11,168 bases of DNA, taken from NCBI GenBank assembly GCA_902463835.1, contig CABQGZ010000060.1, positions 1 to 11,168 on the forward strand. Reading direction: 5' to 3'. The notes under the pieces are model-generated. The model was not told where the DNA came from. It saw only the letters and a program-made list of their open reading frames with translations, and did not search any database. Made by a program: the position numbers and the translations under genes. The DNA comes from an uncultured Lachnospiraceae bacterium. Lineage in GTDB: Bacteria; Bacillota; Clostridia; Lachnospirales; Lachnospiraceae. Every line of letters begins with the position of its first letter. Position 1 is the stretch's first letter. Below are positions 1 to 7,319 of this stretch, one piece after another.

Positions 1-845
1 GCGTTGGAATAGGCTGCCGAGGGCCGTGCCGGACTCACATAGGAGATCAGCGACGAAGCAAGCGCATTCAGGCGTACCGGAAGCAGATTCGCTGATTTCA
101 TCAGGACACTGCTGAAGTAATTGTCCGTCCACTGCCATACAAAGGAAAACAGAAAACAGGAGGTAGCCAGAGGCATGGCGTCCGGGAGCATAACATGGAA
201 CAGTGTCCGGACTGTACCACATCCATCCAGGCAAGCCGCCTCCTCCATATCCTTTGGAATATTCCGGAAATACTGGCGGAACAAATAAATATACAAGCCG
301 CATTTCAGCCCCGTACAGGTGGAAGCCAGCATAAGGATCGGCGCCGTCGTCCCAAGAAGATTTATCCCGCTTCCCCTTATCAGCTTAAAGATTCCAAACA
401 AATCAAAATACCGGAAATTCAGCATCAATGCCGTGACATACGTCTGCTGGGGCACCACGATCATTAAGATCACCATACCAAACCAGAACCTTTTTAAGGG
501 AAACTGATAGCGGGCGAAGCCATACCCCACCAGAAGGGCGGATACAACCTGTAACAGGGATACTGCCACCGCCAGGGCAAGGGTACTCAAAAAAGATTTC
601 CAATAATCAAGAAGCTCTATGGCAACCTTGTAATTGTCCAGTGTAAAATGTCTGGGCAGCGTAACGATGGTGCTGTCATACAGATCCTTTTCCGCCATAA
701 AGCTGACAGATATCTTATTGAACAGCGGCTGTAAAATCAAAAAGCACAGCCCCAGCAGCAAGATGGCAATCACCAGATTGGCACACAGCTTTATCAGTTT
801 TTTTGACACAACATCTCCGCTAAGACGCATTCTTTTCTTAGTCAT
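1..845 (-). CDS. Carbohydrate ABC transporter permease, MalG/UgpE type (pair 2), 3' partial
   Basis: Second subunit of the divergent permease pair. The frame is open from the ATG at 845 to the left edge with no stop; 281 residues are visible, close to the usual MalG length of about 280-300, so probably only the last few are missing. The N-terminus reads MTKKRMRLSGDVVSKKLIKL, then helix 1 (about 22-44). The family block FTLDNYKVAIE and the segment LVGYGFARYQFPLKRF are seen, and the EAA loop is clear at 202-221 (EAACLDGCGTVRTLFHVMLP). As in its partner, a Cys follows the conserved Gly where Ala is usual. The start overlaps the previous stop by 8 bases (ATGACTAA), and AAGGATGG at 855-862 is the likely ribosome binding site. 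The internal ATG at 830 has only a weak purine stretch before it. The overlap implies translational coupling and a heterodimer with the 838-1752 product. Confidence 0.93.
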   Translation of the reverse strand, partial: MTKKRMRLSGDVVSKKLIKLCANLVIAILLLGLCFLILQPLFNKISVSFMAEKDLYDSTIVTLPRHFTLDNYKVAIELLDYWKSFLSTLALAVAVSLLQVVSALLVGYGFARYQFPLKRFWFGMVILMIVVPQQTYVTALMLNFRYFDLFGIFKLIRGSGINLLGTTAPILMLASTCTGLKCGLYIYLFRQYFRNIPKDMEEAACLDGCGTVRTLFHVMLPDAMPLATSCFLFSFVWQWTDNYFSSVLMKSANLLPVRLNALASSLISYVSPARPSAAYSN

Positions 846-1752
846 AGTAATACACCATCCTTGATATAATCAGACAGGAACCTCCAATCACCGCCAGCAT
901 GCAGATACAATATAGCCAGGCCATGGCGGAGCTGTAGCCATAATCCAGAGTCACATTAATGGCGTCCAGAATCTTCTCCATCACTTTGTTGTCCGCCCGG
1001 ACAAAGCGATCCACAATGGTATAGATCCAATTCACCAGTATCATGGGACTCAGCATGGGAATCGTGATGAGCCATAGCCGCTCCCACTTGCTGCAGCCCT
1101 CCATATCCGCCGCCTCATATACCGAGGGGCTGATATCCTGCAGCGCGGATAGAAAAATAACCATCTGTATGCTGGAAGATACCACAATATCATAAAAGTG
1201 ATCGATAATATTCAGGATGACATTCACCAGACCGCTGTTTCCCAGGGTTCCCAGAAGCAGTGTCTCAATGGTTGTCGTAATGGTGGTATCTGTGGAGGCC
1301 TGCTGCAGATCCTGTACGCCCGCCAGAAGGGCGTTGGACTTATCCATGCTAAGAACCACCCCGGACACCAGGATCACCGGCATAAAGAAGACGGCCCGGA
1401 CGATTCCACGCCCCGGAAATCTCCGGTTTAGGATGACTGCTATGATTAGGCTGAATATCAGAATGCATGGCACGTCGATCAAAAGACTTCTCACATTCTC
1501 CACCAGAAGCCGGTTAAAATCCTTGTCTACGGTCAGTGCGTGCTTATAATTATCAAGTCCCGTGAATGCCATGGAGATTCCTCCTGTCTCTCCCCCCAGA
1601 GAAACCTTCGACAGGCTCATCTGCACCGACGAGAGGAGGGGCGACAGGATAAAGAACAGAAATCCGATGACAAAAGGCAATATAAACAGATAACCCGTCA
1701 CCGCCCGGCGCTTAGCCATATTCCATTTTTGACATTTCTTTTTTCTTTTCAT
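838..1752 (-). CDS. Divergent sugar ABC transporter permease, MalF/UgpA type (pair 2), with enlarged external loop
   Basis: Channel subunit of a second importer, 304 residues. A basic N-terminus (MKRKKKCQKW) is followed by helix 1 at about 18-40 and GLDNYKHAL, the usual post-helix-1 block. The EAA loop is at 213-232 (EAADMEGCSKWERLWLITIP), recognisable but with Met-Glu-Gly-Cys where Asp-Gly-Ala is usual. Between helix 3 and the GLVNVIL block lies an extra segment (about 136-170) rich in Thr, Gln and Leu and predicted outside the membrane; ordinary members have a shorter loop there. The WxxxG motif usually found before the loop is replaced by SSSIQMVIFLSALQDIS. The ATG at 1752 has GAGGAG eight bases upstream; an in-frame ATG eleven codons later (MAKRRAV) is possible but lacks a comparable site. 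It begins 3 bases after the DUF5696-like gene and overlaps its partner by 8 bases. Confidence 0.92.
   Translation of the reverse strand: MKRKKKCQKWNMAKRRAVTGYLFILPFVIGFLFFILSPLLSSVQMSLSKVSLGGETGGISMAFTGLDNYKHALTVDKDFNRLLVENVRSLLIDVPCILIFSLIIAVILNRRFPGRGIVRAVFFMPVILVSGVVLSMDKSNALLAGVQDLQQASTDTTITTTIETLLLGTLGNSGLVNVILNIIDHFYDIVVSSSIQMVIFLSALQDISPSVYEAADMEGCSKWERLWLITIPMLSPMILVNWIYTIVDRFVRADNKVMEKILDAINVTLDYGYSSAMAWLYCICMLAVIGGSCLIISRMVYYYD
855..862 (-). promoter_or_regulatory. Ribosome binding site AAGGATGG for the last permease
   Basis: AAGGATGG on the minus strand, inside the end of the preceding permease gene, lies nine bases before the ATG at 845. It favours that start over the internal ATG at 830, which has only an A-rich stretch upstream. 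It is weaker than the other sites in this operon, consistent with translation being coupled through the 8-base gene overlap. Confidence 0.6.
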
Positions 1753-1755
1753 GGC

Positions 1756-4299
1756 CTATTCTCCTCTTCGCACCAGCCAGTCCCGTTTTGGAATACACAC
1801 GCCTTCTTTGCTGTAATCCTCGGTACCATAATTCACATAAACCCTGGTTCCATCCTCATAGACCGTCATGGTCACCTGGTCTGTCACATATCTGTGATCC
1901 ACCATCTTCTGTCCGGCCGTATGTCCCAATTCCTGTTCCATCCTGTCATAAAGGGTCCACAGACTGTCCTTCCAGTCATCAAAATTCCCGCTGTAAAGGG
2001 AATAGAGATAGGTGTATTTACTGTCCGTAAGTTCACGGTAAGCTGTCTCAAAAAAAGTATAGCTGATCCCGGCACCGCATTCCGCTGCCTTCAGCACCGC
2101 TGTCTCATAATCCGGAGCCATATTCAGGGCGCTTCCCGTATAGGGAACATACCCGTGGAGCACCATCTGGTAAAAGGGAATCTGTCGGTCTGTCAGCTGA
2201 TAACTGCTGCCGGTTATATCCATATCGACAATACAGTCCGCACTGACCGCCGCATATTCGTTTCCACCCTGGACCAAAATGTCGTATTCCTCCTGTGACA
2301 ACTCCTGCAGCCAGCTTCTGATACTTTTTCTCATCCCATCCCGGCTGGTTCCTTCCTTTCTGTTAAAATCCGAATAGAGCATATTTCCCGCATCCGCAAG
2401 ACCGATTCTCGCACCATTCCAGCGCTGTGACTCCTCCTTAAGATTCCAGAGCGCCGCCTGTATGCCATCTTTATTCAGATAATAGATTCTCTCGTCTTTC
2501 GTTTCCCATTCTCTCAAGGTTCCCTGTCCATAGGGATATCCCTTTACCACCGTATTGGTGGTACTGCGTATCGCATCGCGCCCCGTCTGGAAGCGGTCGA
2601 ACCCTCCAGTCTGGTACACCGACTGCACATAGGAGGTCAGATAGAGACGCGCCTTGCGCTCTGCGATCGCATCCAGCAGCTGTTCTCTCTCCCTCTTGCT
2701 GCCCAGCACGGAAACCGGGGATGTCTTCAGCAAGGCCTTTTGATCCAGACCACTGTTCAGCGCTCCCGTATATTGAATGCGAAGATTCTTAATGTCGGGA
2801 AGCGCCTCCACCGCCGACAGCACCTCCTCATAATCTGCCGCTGCCACGGTCTTTCTCACCGGAACACCCAGCACCTTCTCCACTCTGTCGATGGCGCCAA
2901 TAAAGTTGAGCGCTACCGGAAGCCCCGCTTCCCCCTCCCTGGCGCGCAGCTGCTCATTTTCTTCCAGAAGAAGCGTCCGGTAACGCTGTGCCATATCCAC
3001 ATAGGAATCACTGGTTCCAGCCATATACCGCAGACTGATTACCTCAGACGGGTGATCATTCTGGAATACCTGGACACTGACGCTGGATTTTGCGGAGACA
3101 TACGTGGTCTCCCCATGAACGATCTGGAATACCGGGCGGACATAGTCATAGCTGCTTCTCTTTCCTCCAATGTCTGCCTCCACCGCCATCTCCGCGGCTC
3201 CCCCCTCCGCCGCCGCCAGAAGATAGGAGCCATTTTTGGCGATGCCGAATACCGGGAAAGCCGCACTTGTATCCTGTACCCGCTTCTCTCTTCGAAAAGC
3301 ATTGTCCCAGCCGTACACATTGGCATAATACCCGCCCTGCATCGTCTTTCCATTGTGGAAAAATATCTGGGCTCCTCCTCCGTCCGGTACCATCAGGTAC
3401 CCTTCGTCCTCCATTCCTCCGTGAAGGAAATAGGGCAGAATCGTCAGCTGCTCCATGGGATAGCTGGAAGGATAGGAAATCAATTCTGTGGGCACCTCCA
3501 CCAGAAGAGAATCCCCCTCCAGGGAATAGCAGACTGTCACATTGAACTGAATCAGAGAGGCTCCCGTCTCCAGCCCGCTTTTATCCTCCGCTGCATCCTC
3601 CTTTGTATACCCGGCTTCCAGAAAGATTTCCTCCAGCTGCTCCAGCTGGTATCTTTGCAGGGAAGTACCTCCCACTGCTGAGGACAGGGCATATACGGGT
3701 CCATCCGAAAGGGCCGGTATCAGCTCCATCATCTCTTTCTTTTGCTCTTCCTTGATGGTGTCCATATTCAGCTTCCGGTACAGCTTCAACACCGTTGCGC
3801 TCTCTGACTGTTCCATTTTACCAAGAAACTGTTCCATACGCTCCTGGGCAATCACCTCCGGAATCTGATAGATTCGTTGGCTGGGTCCCACCATATAATC
3901 CACCCGGATCCTTCCCTCCTCCTCTGTAATCCGGAAGGTTCCCTCCTTTACCGCGTAGGTATAACCGTCGTATGTCACCGTATTTCCTGCGTTGTCTGTA
4001 TAATTTAGTACCAGAGGAGACTGCAGCAATGACCTGGTGCTGGCATCTGCCTCCCCATCCTGCGCTCCATTTTCCGGAACCGAGTTCCACGTGACAGCGT
4101 TCCGCTTGTCCTCCAGCACAAAATAGCTGGTGGCACCATCCACGGAGAGGCGCAAGGTCTCATTCTCCAGCACATACGTCTCCCGATTCTCCTCATTGGT
4201 GTAATATGCTACCTTCTGATCTTCCTCCTCCTTGCCGCAGCCCGTAAAAAGGAGCAGACTGATAAAAAGCAGGCATATCAGATTTCTTCTATACTTCAT
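1756..4299 (-). CDS. Large surface lipoprotein resembling the DUF5696 family, with glycosidase-like architecture
   Basis: An 847-residue exported lipoprotein; function unknown, carbohydrate-active enzyme suspected. The signal peptide (1-20) ends in FTGC, so Cys21 would be lipidated. Residues about 40-138 are beta-rich (TYVLENETLRLSVDGATSYF, VTWNSVPENG), like the sandwich domain preceding many glycoside hydrolase barrels. A helical segment (about 145-240) interrupts it before beta structure resumes (247-460, including YLMVPDGGGAQIFF). From about 460 to 790 the pattern alternates strand and helix as in a TIM barrel, with acid-rich strand ends: Asp636 in LADAGNMLYSDFN, Glu681 in QGGNEYAAVSAD, and Asp692/694 in CIVDMDITG. 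The C-terminus (805-825) is again beta-rich. The ATG at 4299 has AGGAGG four bases upstream. The family name is from memory of similar proteins and is less certain than the architecture; catalytic residues are guesses. It sits between Yip1 and the second permease pair. Confidence 0.8.
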   Translation of the reverse strand: MKYRRNLICLLFISLLLFTGCGKEEEDQKVAYYTNEENRETYVLENETLRLSVDGATSYFVLEDKRNAVTWNSVPENGAQDGEADASTRSLLQSPLVLNYTDNAGNTVTYDGYTYAVKEGTFRITEEEGRIRVDYMVGPSQRIYQIPEVIAQERMEQFLGKMEQSESATVLKLYRKLNMDTIKEEQKKEMMELIPALSDGPVYALSSAVGGTSLQRYQLEQLEEIFLEAGYTKEDAAEDKSGLETGASLIQFNVTVCYSLEGDSLLVEVPTELISYPSSYPMEQLTILPYFLHGGMEDEGYLMVPDGGGAQIFFHNGKTMQGGYYANVYGWDNAFRREKRVQDTSAAFPVFGIAKNGSYLLAAAEGGAAEMAVEADIGGKRSSYDYVRPVFQIVHGETTYVSAKSSVSVQVFQNDHPSEVISLRYMAGTSDSYVDMAQRYRTLLLEENEQLRAREGEAGLPVALNFIGAIDRVEKVLGVPVRKTVAAADYEEVLSAVEALPDIKNLRIQYTGALNSGLDQKALLKTSPVSVLGSKREREQLLDAIAERKARLYLTSYVQSVYQTGGFDRFQTGRDAIRSTTNTVVKGYPYGQGTLREWETKDERIYYLNKDGIQAALWNLKEESQRWNGARIGLADAGNMLYSDFNRKEGTSRDGMRKSIRSWLQELSQEEYDILVQGGNEYAAVSADCIVDMDITGSSYQLTDRQIPFYQMVLHGYVPYTGSALNMAPDYETAVLKAAECGAGISYTFFETAYRELTDSKYTYLYSLYSGNFDDWKDSLWTLYDRMEQELGHTAGQKMVDHRYVTDQVTMTVYEDGTRVYVNYGTEDYSKEGVCIPKRDWLVRRGE

Positions 4300-4309
4300 A
4301 CTTCCTCCT

Positions 4310-4990
4310 CTAATACAGTCGGATCATAAACTCTCGTCCGAGGGAAATAAAATACGCCGCTGCCTCACTGACCATACTGAATACCAGAAGGCACAGTACA
4401 ATGATTACGATCATGCCAACCAGTGTTACCAGCACTGCCAAAATGGTCTGTCCCATGGTATAGCCATGTATCATCATCAGACCGCATAGGATCAGCGCAG
4501 CGCACCAGATCAGGGAGAACCAGTTAAAAAATACATATAAGGCCCCCTCCTCTTTCGTGATCAGATTGCTTAAAAAACAAAGCGGAAGCTGAATCATAGG
4601 GTAAGGCGTCAATCCATAGGCGGTAGCCATATAAATATCCTTCATTGTCCCCAAACCGTGAAACAAGGTTGTCAGACACCAGTTGGCCACGCACCAGATA
4701 ATAAGCGGAAGCAATACCTGCGCCATCTCACTCCAGATATTTACCCGCTCCCAGTTCACATCCACAAAGAGAAAGCTGGAATACTGTTTTCTCCACAATC
4801 TAGCCAAAAGCGTCAACAATACGATCACATTGGCCGCCGCCACACTCCCTCTTTTCTCATGCTTCAGATCCCAGAAGCCGTCCAGCGGATGGGTAATGAC
4901 ATAGAGCGCATATCTTAAGCTTCTGCCCTTTTCCGTCAGCCAGGAAAAACACGTTTCTTTATCGATTCCAAAGCTGTTTTTCTCTCTCAT
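4310..4990 (-). CDS. Yip1-family integral membrane protein
   Basis: A 226-residue membrane protein with about five hydrophobic helices (roughly 48-63, 88-110, 120-145, 152-175 and 180-205). It fits the Yip1 family, which in eukaryotes acts in membrane traffic but in bacteria has no settled role. Supporting features are the cytoplasmic N-terminal segment HPLDGFWDLKHEKRGS (34-49), the ANWCLTTLFHGLGTMKDIYM block (102-121) after helix 2, and the following AYGLTPYPM. The ATG at 4990 lies inside the end of the NHL/TPR gene; the next methionines fall well within the domain, so this start is the only one that keeps helix 1. Its ribosome binding site is unusual (see the entry at 4993-5009). The TAG stop abuts the AGGAGG of the DUF5696-like gene. 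The close coupling on both sides suggests that it works with its neighbours, for example as a membrane partner of the propeller protein. That role is inference. Confidence 0.86.
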   Translation of the reverse strand: MREKNSFGIDKETCFSWLTEKGRSLRYALYVITHPLDGFWDLKHEKRGSVAAANVIVLLTLLARLWRKQYSSFLFVDVNWERVNIWSEMAQVLLPLIIWCVANWCLTTLFHGLGTMKDIYMATAYGLTPYPMIQLPLCFLSNLITKEEGALYVFFNWFSLIWCAALILCGLMMIHGYTMGQTILAVLVTLVGMIVIIVLCLLVFSMVSEAAAYFISLGREFMIRLY

Positions 4991-6446
4991 ATTCCTTCAG
5001 AGCTCCTTTCTCCCTGCGGATTATTTTTCCCACAGTCAACACACCGAACAGAAGCAGTACCGCTGCCACAAAATAGATCAGATTCCGCTCCATCCAATCC
5101 TTCCGGTAGAAGGAAAAGGCCTTGGAATAGTAATACGCATCCCCGGCATATTCCAGATAATCCAGGGCTTTTTTGTAATTGCCCTCCCGCAGGAAGATCT
5201 TCCCCATGCCGTCATAGGCAAGGCGGTATGTCCCGTTACAGCGCAGCGCCTCCTCCCAGTCTGCAAAAGCTTCCTCGTAAAGACCCTTGTCGTAATGGGC
5301 AATGGCATGAAGAATATGACCGCCGTATTCCGTGGGCTCCAGCACCGTCACCAGTCCGGTGGTCTCATCCAGCACAAGCAGCTTTTCGCCCCAGTGCTCC
5401 AGTGCCTTTATCGTCTGAAAATATCCCTGCCTGGTACCGTAGCCCCCGAAGACAAAGAGAAGATTTCCCTGTTTGTCATAGGCAAACAGCCTGTTTCTGG
5501 TGATATCTGCCGCCACATAAATATCGCTGTCCAACACCGTCACATCCACAAAACGGCTGGGCCCGGACTTATCCCAGTTCAAGTCACCCACCACCGGCTC
5601 ACTGCCGTTCTCAATCAGAATATTATCTCCCTTTAGATTCAGTCTTCTTATGGGCTCCGCATCCCCGCTCACCAGATCCTTTTCCGAAAAAACAGAGGTT
5701 GTCACATACACAAAGCCTTCTGCATCCAGAGCTACATTATTGTACTCCGTAGGGACAAAGGATTCCATCTGGGCTCTCTGGGCCCTGGTAGAAATACGCT
5801 TCCAGATATAGTCTGAAAAATCAAACCGCACGCTGGAGGCTCCCATATACCCCTCAAAGACTCCGTTCTCATCGAACACCAGCAGTCCCTTATTTACTCC
5901 GGCCGCCTGCACATAAAGCCGGTTTCCCCAGGTCACAACCAGCTTCTCCGGTCTGAATTCCACGGATGCGTCGTACGTCTCCGTCTCAGGCTTTTCAATT
6001 GACCGGATCAGCTTCCCGTCCTCATCCAGACAGAGAATACGGTTGTTTCCTGTATCTGCAATGTACATGCTCCCGTCTTTCCCAACAAAGACGTCCTTGG
6101 GCCCGGAGAGAGAAAATGCTTCCCCTATTTCCCGCACCAGCGCTCCCCCGGCCGCTTCCAGCCGCAGCTCCAGAATCCGGTCGTTGCCGGTATCGCACAG
6201 ATACAATCGATCCCCCTGCACATACATGCCGCCGGCTGTGCGCAGCTGCCCTCCTCCCAGTTCTGCCATATCAATCTGGAAGCTGACCCGGTAGGGATCC
6301 GGCGCCGGCATCGCATGCTGATATTCATCATAATAATAAGAGTACCTCTGCTCATTTCCGGCAGCCTCACATGGCAATTCGGTCATCATAAAAACCAGAA
6401 AAAGGGCAAAGAGCCATGCTCCTGTTTTTTTCAATCTATCCTTCAT
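4959..6446 (-). CDS. Secreted NHL beta-propeller and TPR protein with C-terminal membrane anchor
   Basis: No enzyme activity can be assigned; the architecture suggests extracellular binding or scaffolding. The 495 residues begin with a signal peptide (about 1-29, basic start, hydrophobic 11-22, possible cleavage near CEAAG). Residues about 60-370 contain repeated NHL-type blades: LYLCDTGNDRILEL (81-94), MYIADTGNNRILCLD (127-141), IYVAADITRNRLFAYD (309-324) and LLVLDETTGLVTVLE (356-370). Residues about 376-445 form two to three TPR-like helical repeats (AIAHYDKGLYEEAFADWEEA; IFLREGNYKKALDYLEYA). A single helix at about 456-475 followed by a basic tail (KIIRREK) predicts an extracellular domain and a short cytoplasmic tail. 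The ATG at 6446 has AAAGGAG six bases upstream. The last 32 bases overlap the Yip1 gene, suggesting coupled production. NHL blades are found in both binding proteins and some lactonases; I see no clear catalytic metal site. Confidence 0.9.
   Translation of the reverse strand: MKDRLKKTGAWLFALFLVFMMTELPCEAAGNEQRYSYYYDEYQHAMPAPDPYRVSFQIDMAELGGGQLRTAGGMYVQGDRLYLCDTGNDRILELRLEAAGGALVREIGEAFSLSGPKDVFVGKDGSMYIADTGNNRILCLDEDGKLIRSIEKPETETYDASVEFRPEKLVVTWGNRLYVQAAGVNKGLLVFDENGVFEGYMGASSVRFDFSDYIWKRISTRAQRAQMESFVPTEYNNVALDAEGFVYVTTSVFSEKDLVSGDAEPIRRLNLKGDNILIENGSEPVVGDLNWDKSGPSRFVDVTVLDSDIYVAADITRNRLFAYDKQGNLLFVFGGYGTRQGYFQTIKALEHWGEKLLVLDETTGLVTVLEPTEYGGHILHAIAHYDKGLYEEAFADWEEALRCNGTYRLAYDGMGKIFLREGNYKKALDYLEYAGDAYYYSKAFSFYRKDWMERNLIYFVAAVLLLFGVLTVGKIIRREKGALKEYEREKQLWNR
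4993..5009 (-). promoter_or_regulatory. Unusual double ribosome binding site for the Yip1-family gene
   Basis: Two purine stretches precede the ATG at 4990, both inside the end of the NHL/TPR coding region. AAAGGAG (5003-5009) lies 12 bases away, longer than usual, and AAGGA (4993-4997) only 2 bases away, shorter than usual. Neither is ideally spaced, so translation probably depends on ribosomes arriving from the upstream gene. This could hold the Yip1 protein at or below the level of its partner. Confidence 0.5.
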
Positions 6447-6449
6447 TTC

Positions 6450-7307
6450 CTACTCCTTTAAACCAGAACTGGCCATAGTCTCCATAATCTGTCCCTGAGA
6501 AATAATAAAGGTTGCGATGGGGACGATCATCATAATCACGGTAACCGCCGATGCCACTCCCGTGCGGGCCACCCCGCCGTTTAAGATCTGCTGAAGGGCA
6601 TAAGGAAGCGTCTTTAGGTCTTCGGAATAAATAAAGTTGGATGCTTTGGAATTCCAGAGTGCCTGAACGGAAAAAATGGTAACTGTTACCCAGGCCGGCT
6701 TCGACATGGGCATTACCAGAGTCCAGAAGATCCGCCACTCCCCAGCCCCGTCAATCCGAGCTGCCTCCAGCAGCGCATTCGGAAGCCCTTCCATGTACTG
6801 CTTGCTCAAAAACAGCCCCATGGGCATACCGCAAGCCGGTACAATGACTGCGTACAACGTATCGATCCAATTCAGCTTTGCCATTACCAGATAGTTGGGA
6901 ATGGCGGTAACATATCCGGAAAACATCAGTGATACCACCACGATATTGAAGATCAGGTTCCGTCCCGGAAAGGTTCCCTTTGCCATCACATAGGCCCCCA
7001 TGGAGGTGATGATCACACATCCAATCGTACCGACCACCGTAATAAACACCGTATTAAACACATAGCGGGTAAAGGGCACCCATGATTTTCCCATAATGGT
7101 GAATAGGTCGCTGAAATTGTCCAGGGTAGGATTCTTCACAAAAAAGCGGGGCGGAAACACAAACAGCTCGTCCATTGGTTTTAACGCATTGCTGATAGCG
7201 TAGACCAGAGGCAGTGCCATGAAACAGCCAAATGCTGCCAATACGATATAAATCGCCAGACTGCCCCCGGTAGACCGGCCCAGGCGTTTCTTTTTCTTCT
7301 TCTTCAC
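6450..7307 (-). CDS. Carbohydrate ABC transporter permease, MalG/UgpE type (pair 1)
   Basis: Second channel subunit of the first permease pair, 285 residues, normal for MalG-type proteins. It starts with a run of lysines (KKKKKKRLG) that should hold the N-terminus in the cytoplasm, followed by helix 1 at about 17-39. The EAA loop is near canonical at residues 181-200 (EAARIDGAGEWRIFWTLVMP), and the C-terminus QGQIMETMASSGLKE is typical of the family. The start is GTG at 7307, supported by GAGGAG six bases upstream; no ATG occurs before the first membrane helix, so GTG is the only start that keeps the full domain. It lies 10 bases after the MalF-type gene, whose TGA overlaps the Shine-Dalgarno sequence, which suggests coupled translation and equal amounts of the two subunits. 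It ends in TAG 3 bases before the NHL-repeat gene. Confidence 0.96.
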   Translation of the reverse strand: MKKKKKKRLGRSTGGSLAIYIVLAAFGCFMALPLVYAISNALKPMDELFVFPPRFFVKNPTLDNFSDLFTIMGKSWVPFTRYVFNTVFITVVGTIGCVIITSMGAYVMAKGTFPGRNLIFNIVVVSLMFSGYVTAIPNYLVMAKLNWIDTLYAVIVPACGMPMGLFLSKQYMEGLPNALLEAARIDGAGEWRIFWTLVMPMSKPAWVTVTIFSVQALWNSKASNFIYSEDLKTLPYALQQILNGGVARTGVASAVTVIMMIVPIATFIISQGQIMETMASSGLKE

Positions 7308-7313
7308 GGCTGT

Positions 7314-7319
7314 CTCCTC
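7314..7319 (-). promoter_or_regulatory. Shine-Dalgarno GAGGAG deciding the GTG start at 7307
   Basis: GAGGAG on the minus strand lies six bases before the GTG at 7307 and shares bases with the TGA stop of the preceding permease. No in-frame ATG lies nearby, so this site decides the start of the MalG-type gene and allows ribosomes finishing the previous gene to reinitiate. Confidence 0.8.

Noticed and set aside
403..603. Short minus-strand open frame of 66 codons near the left edge.
   Set aside because: It lies in another frame of the MalG-type permease, which is continuous from 845 to the edge with an intact EAA loop.
1540..2298. A 252-codon plus-strand open frame across the junction of the lipoprotein and permease genes.
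   Set aside because: It is antisense to two confident genes, its product is rich in His, Ser and Arg with no domain pattern, and it has no plausible context.
3560..3620. A possible calcium-binding EF-hand loop in the lipoprotein near residues 230-243 (YTKEDAAEDKSG).
   Set aside because: The spacing of acidic residues does not match the DxDxDG loop, so it is more likely an ordinary helix-turn.
2740..3681. A 313-codon plus-strand open frame opposite the DUF5696-like gene.
   Set aside because: It lies wholly antisense to a well-supported gene, its product looks like no known family, and its composition is that of a reverse-strand shadow.
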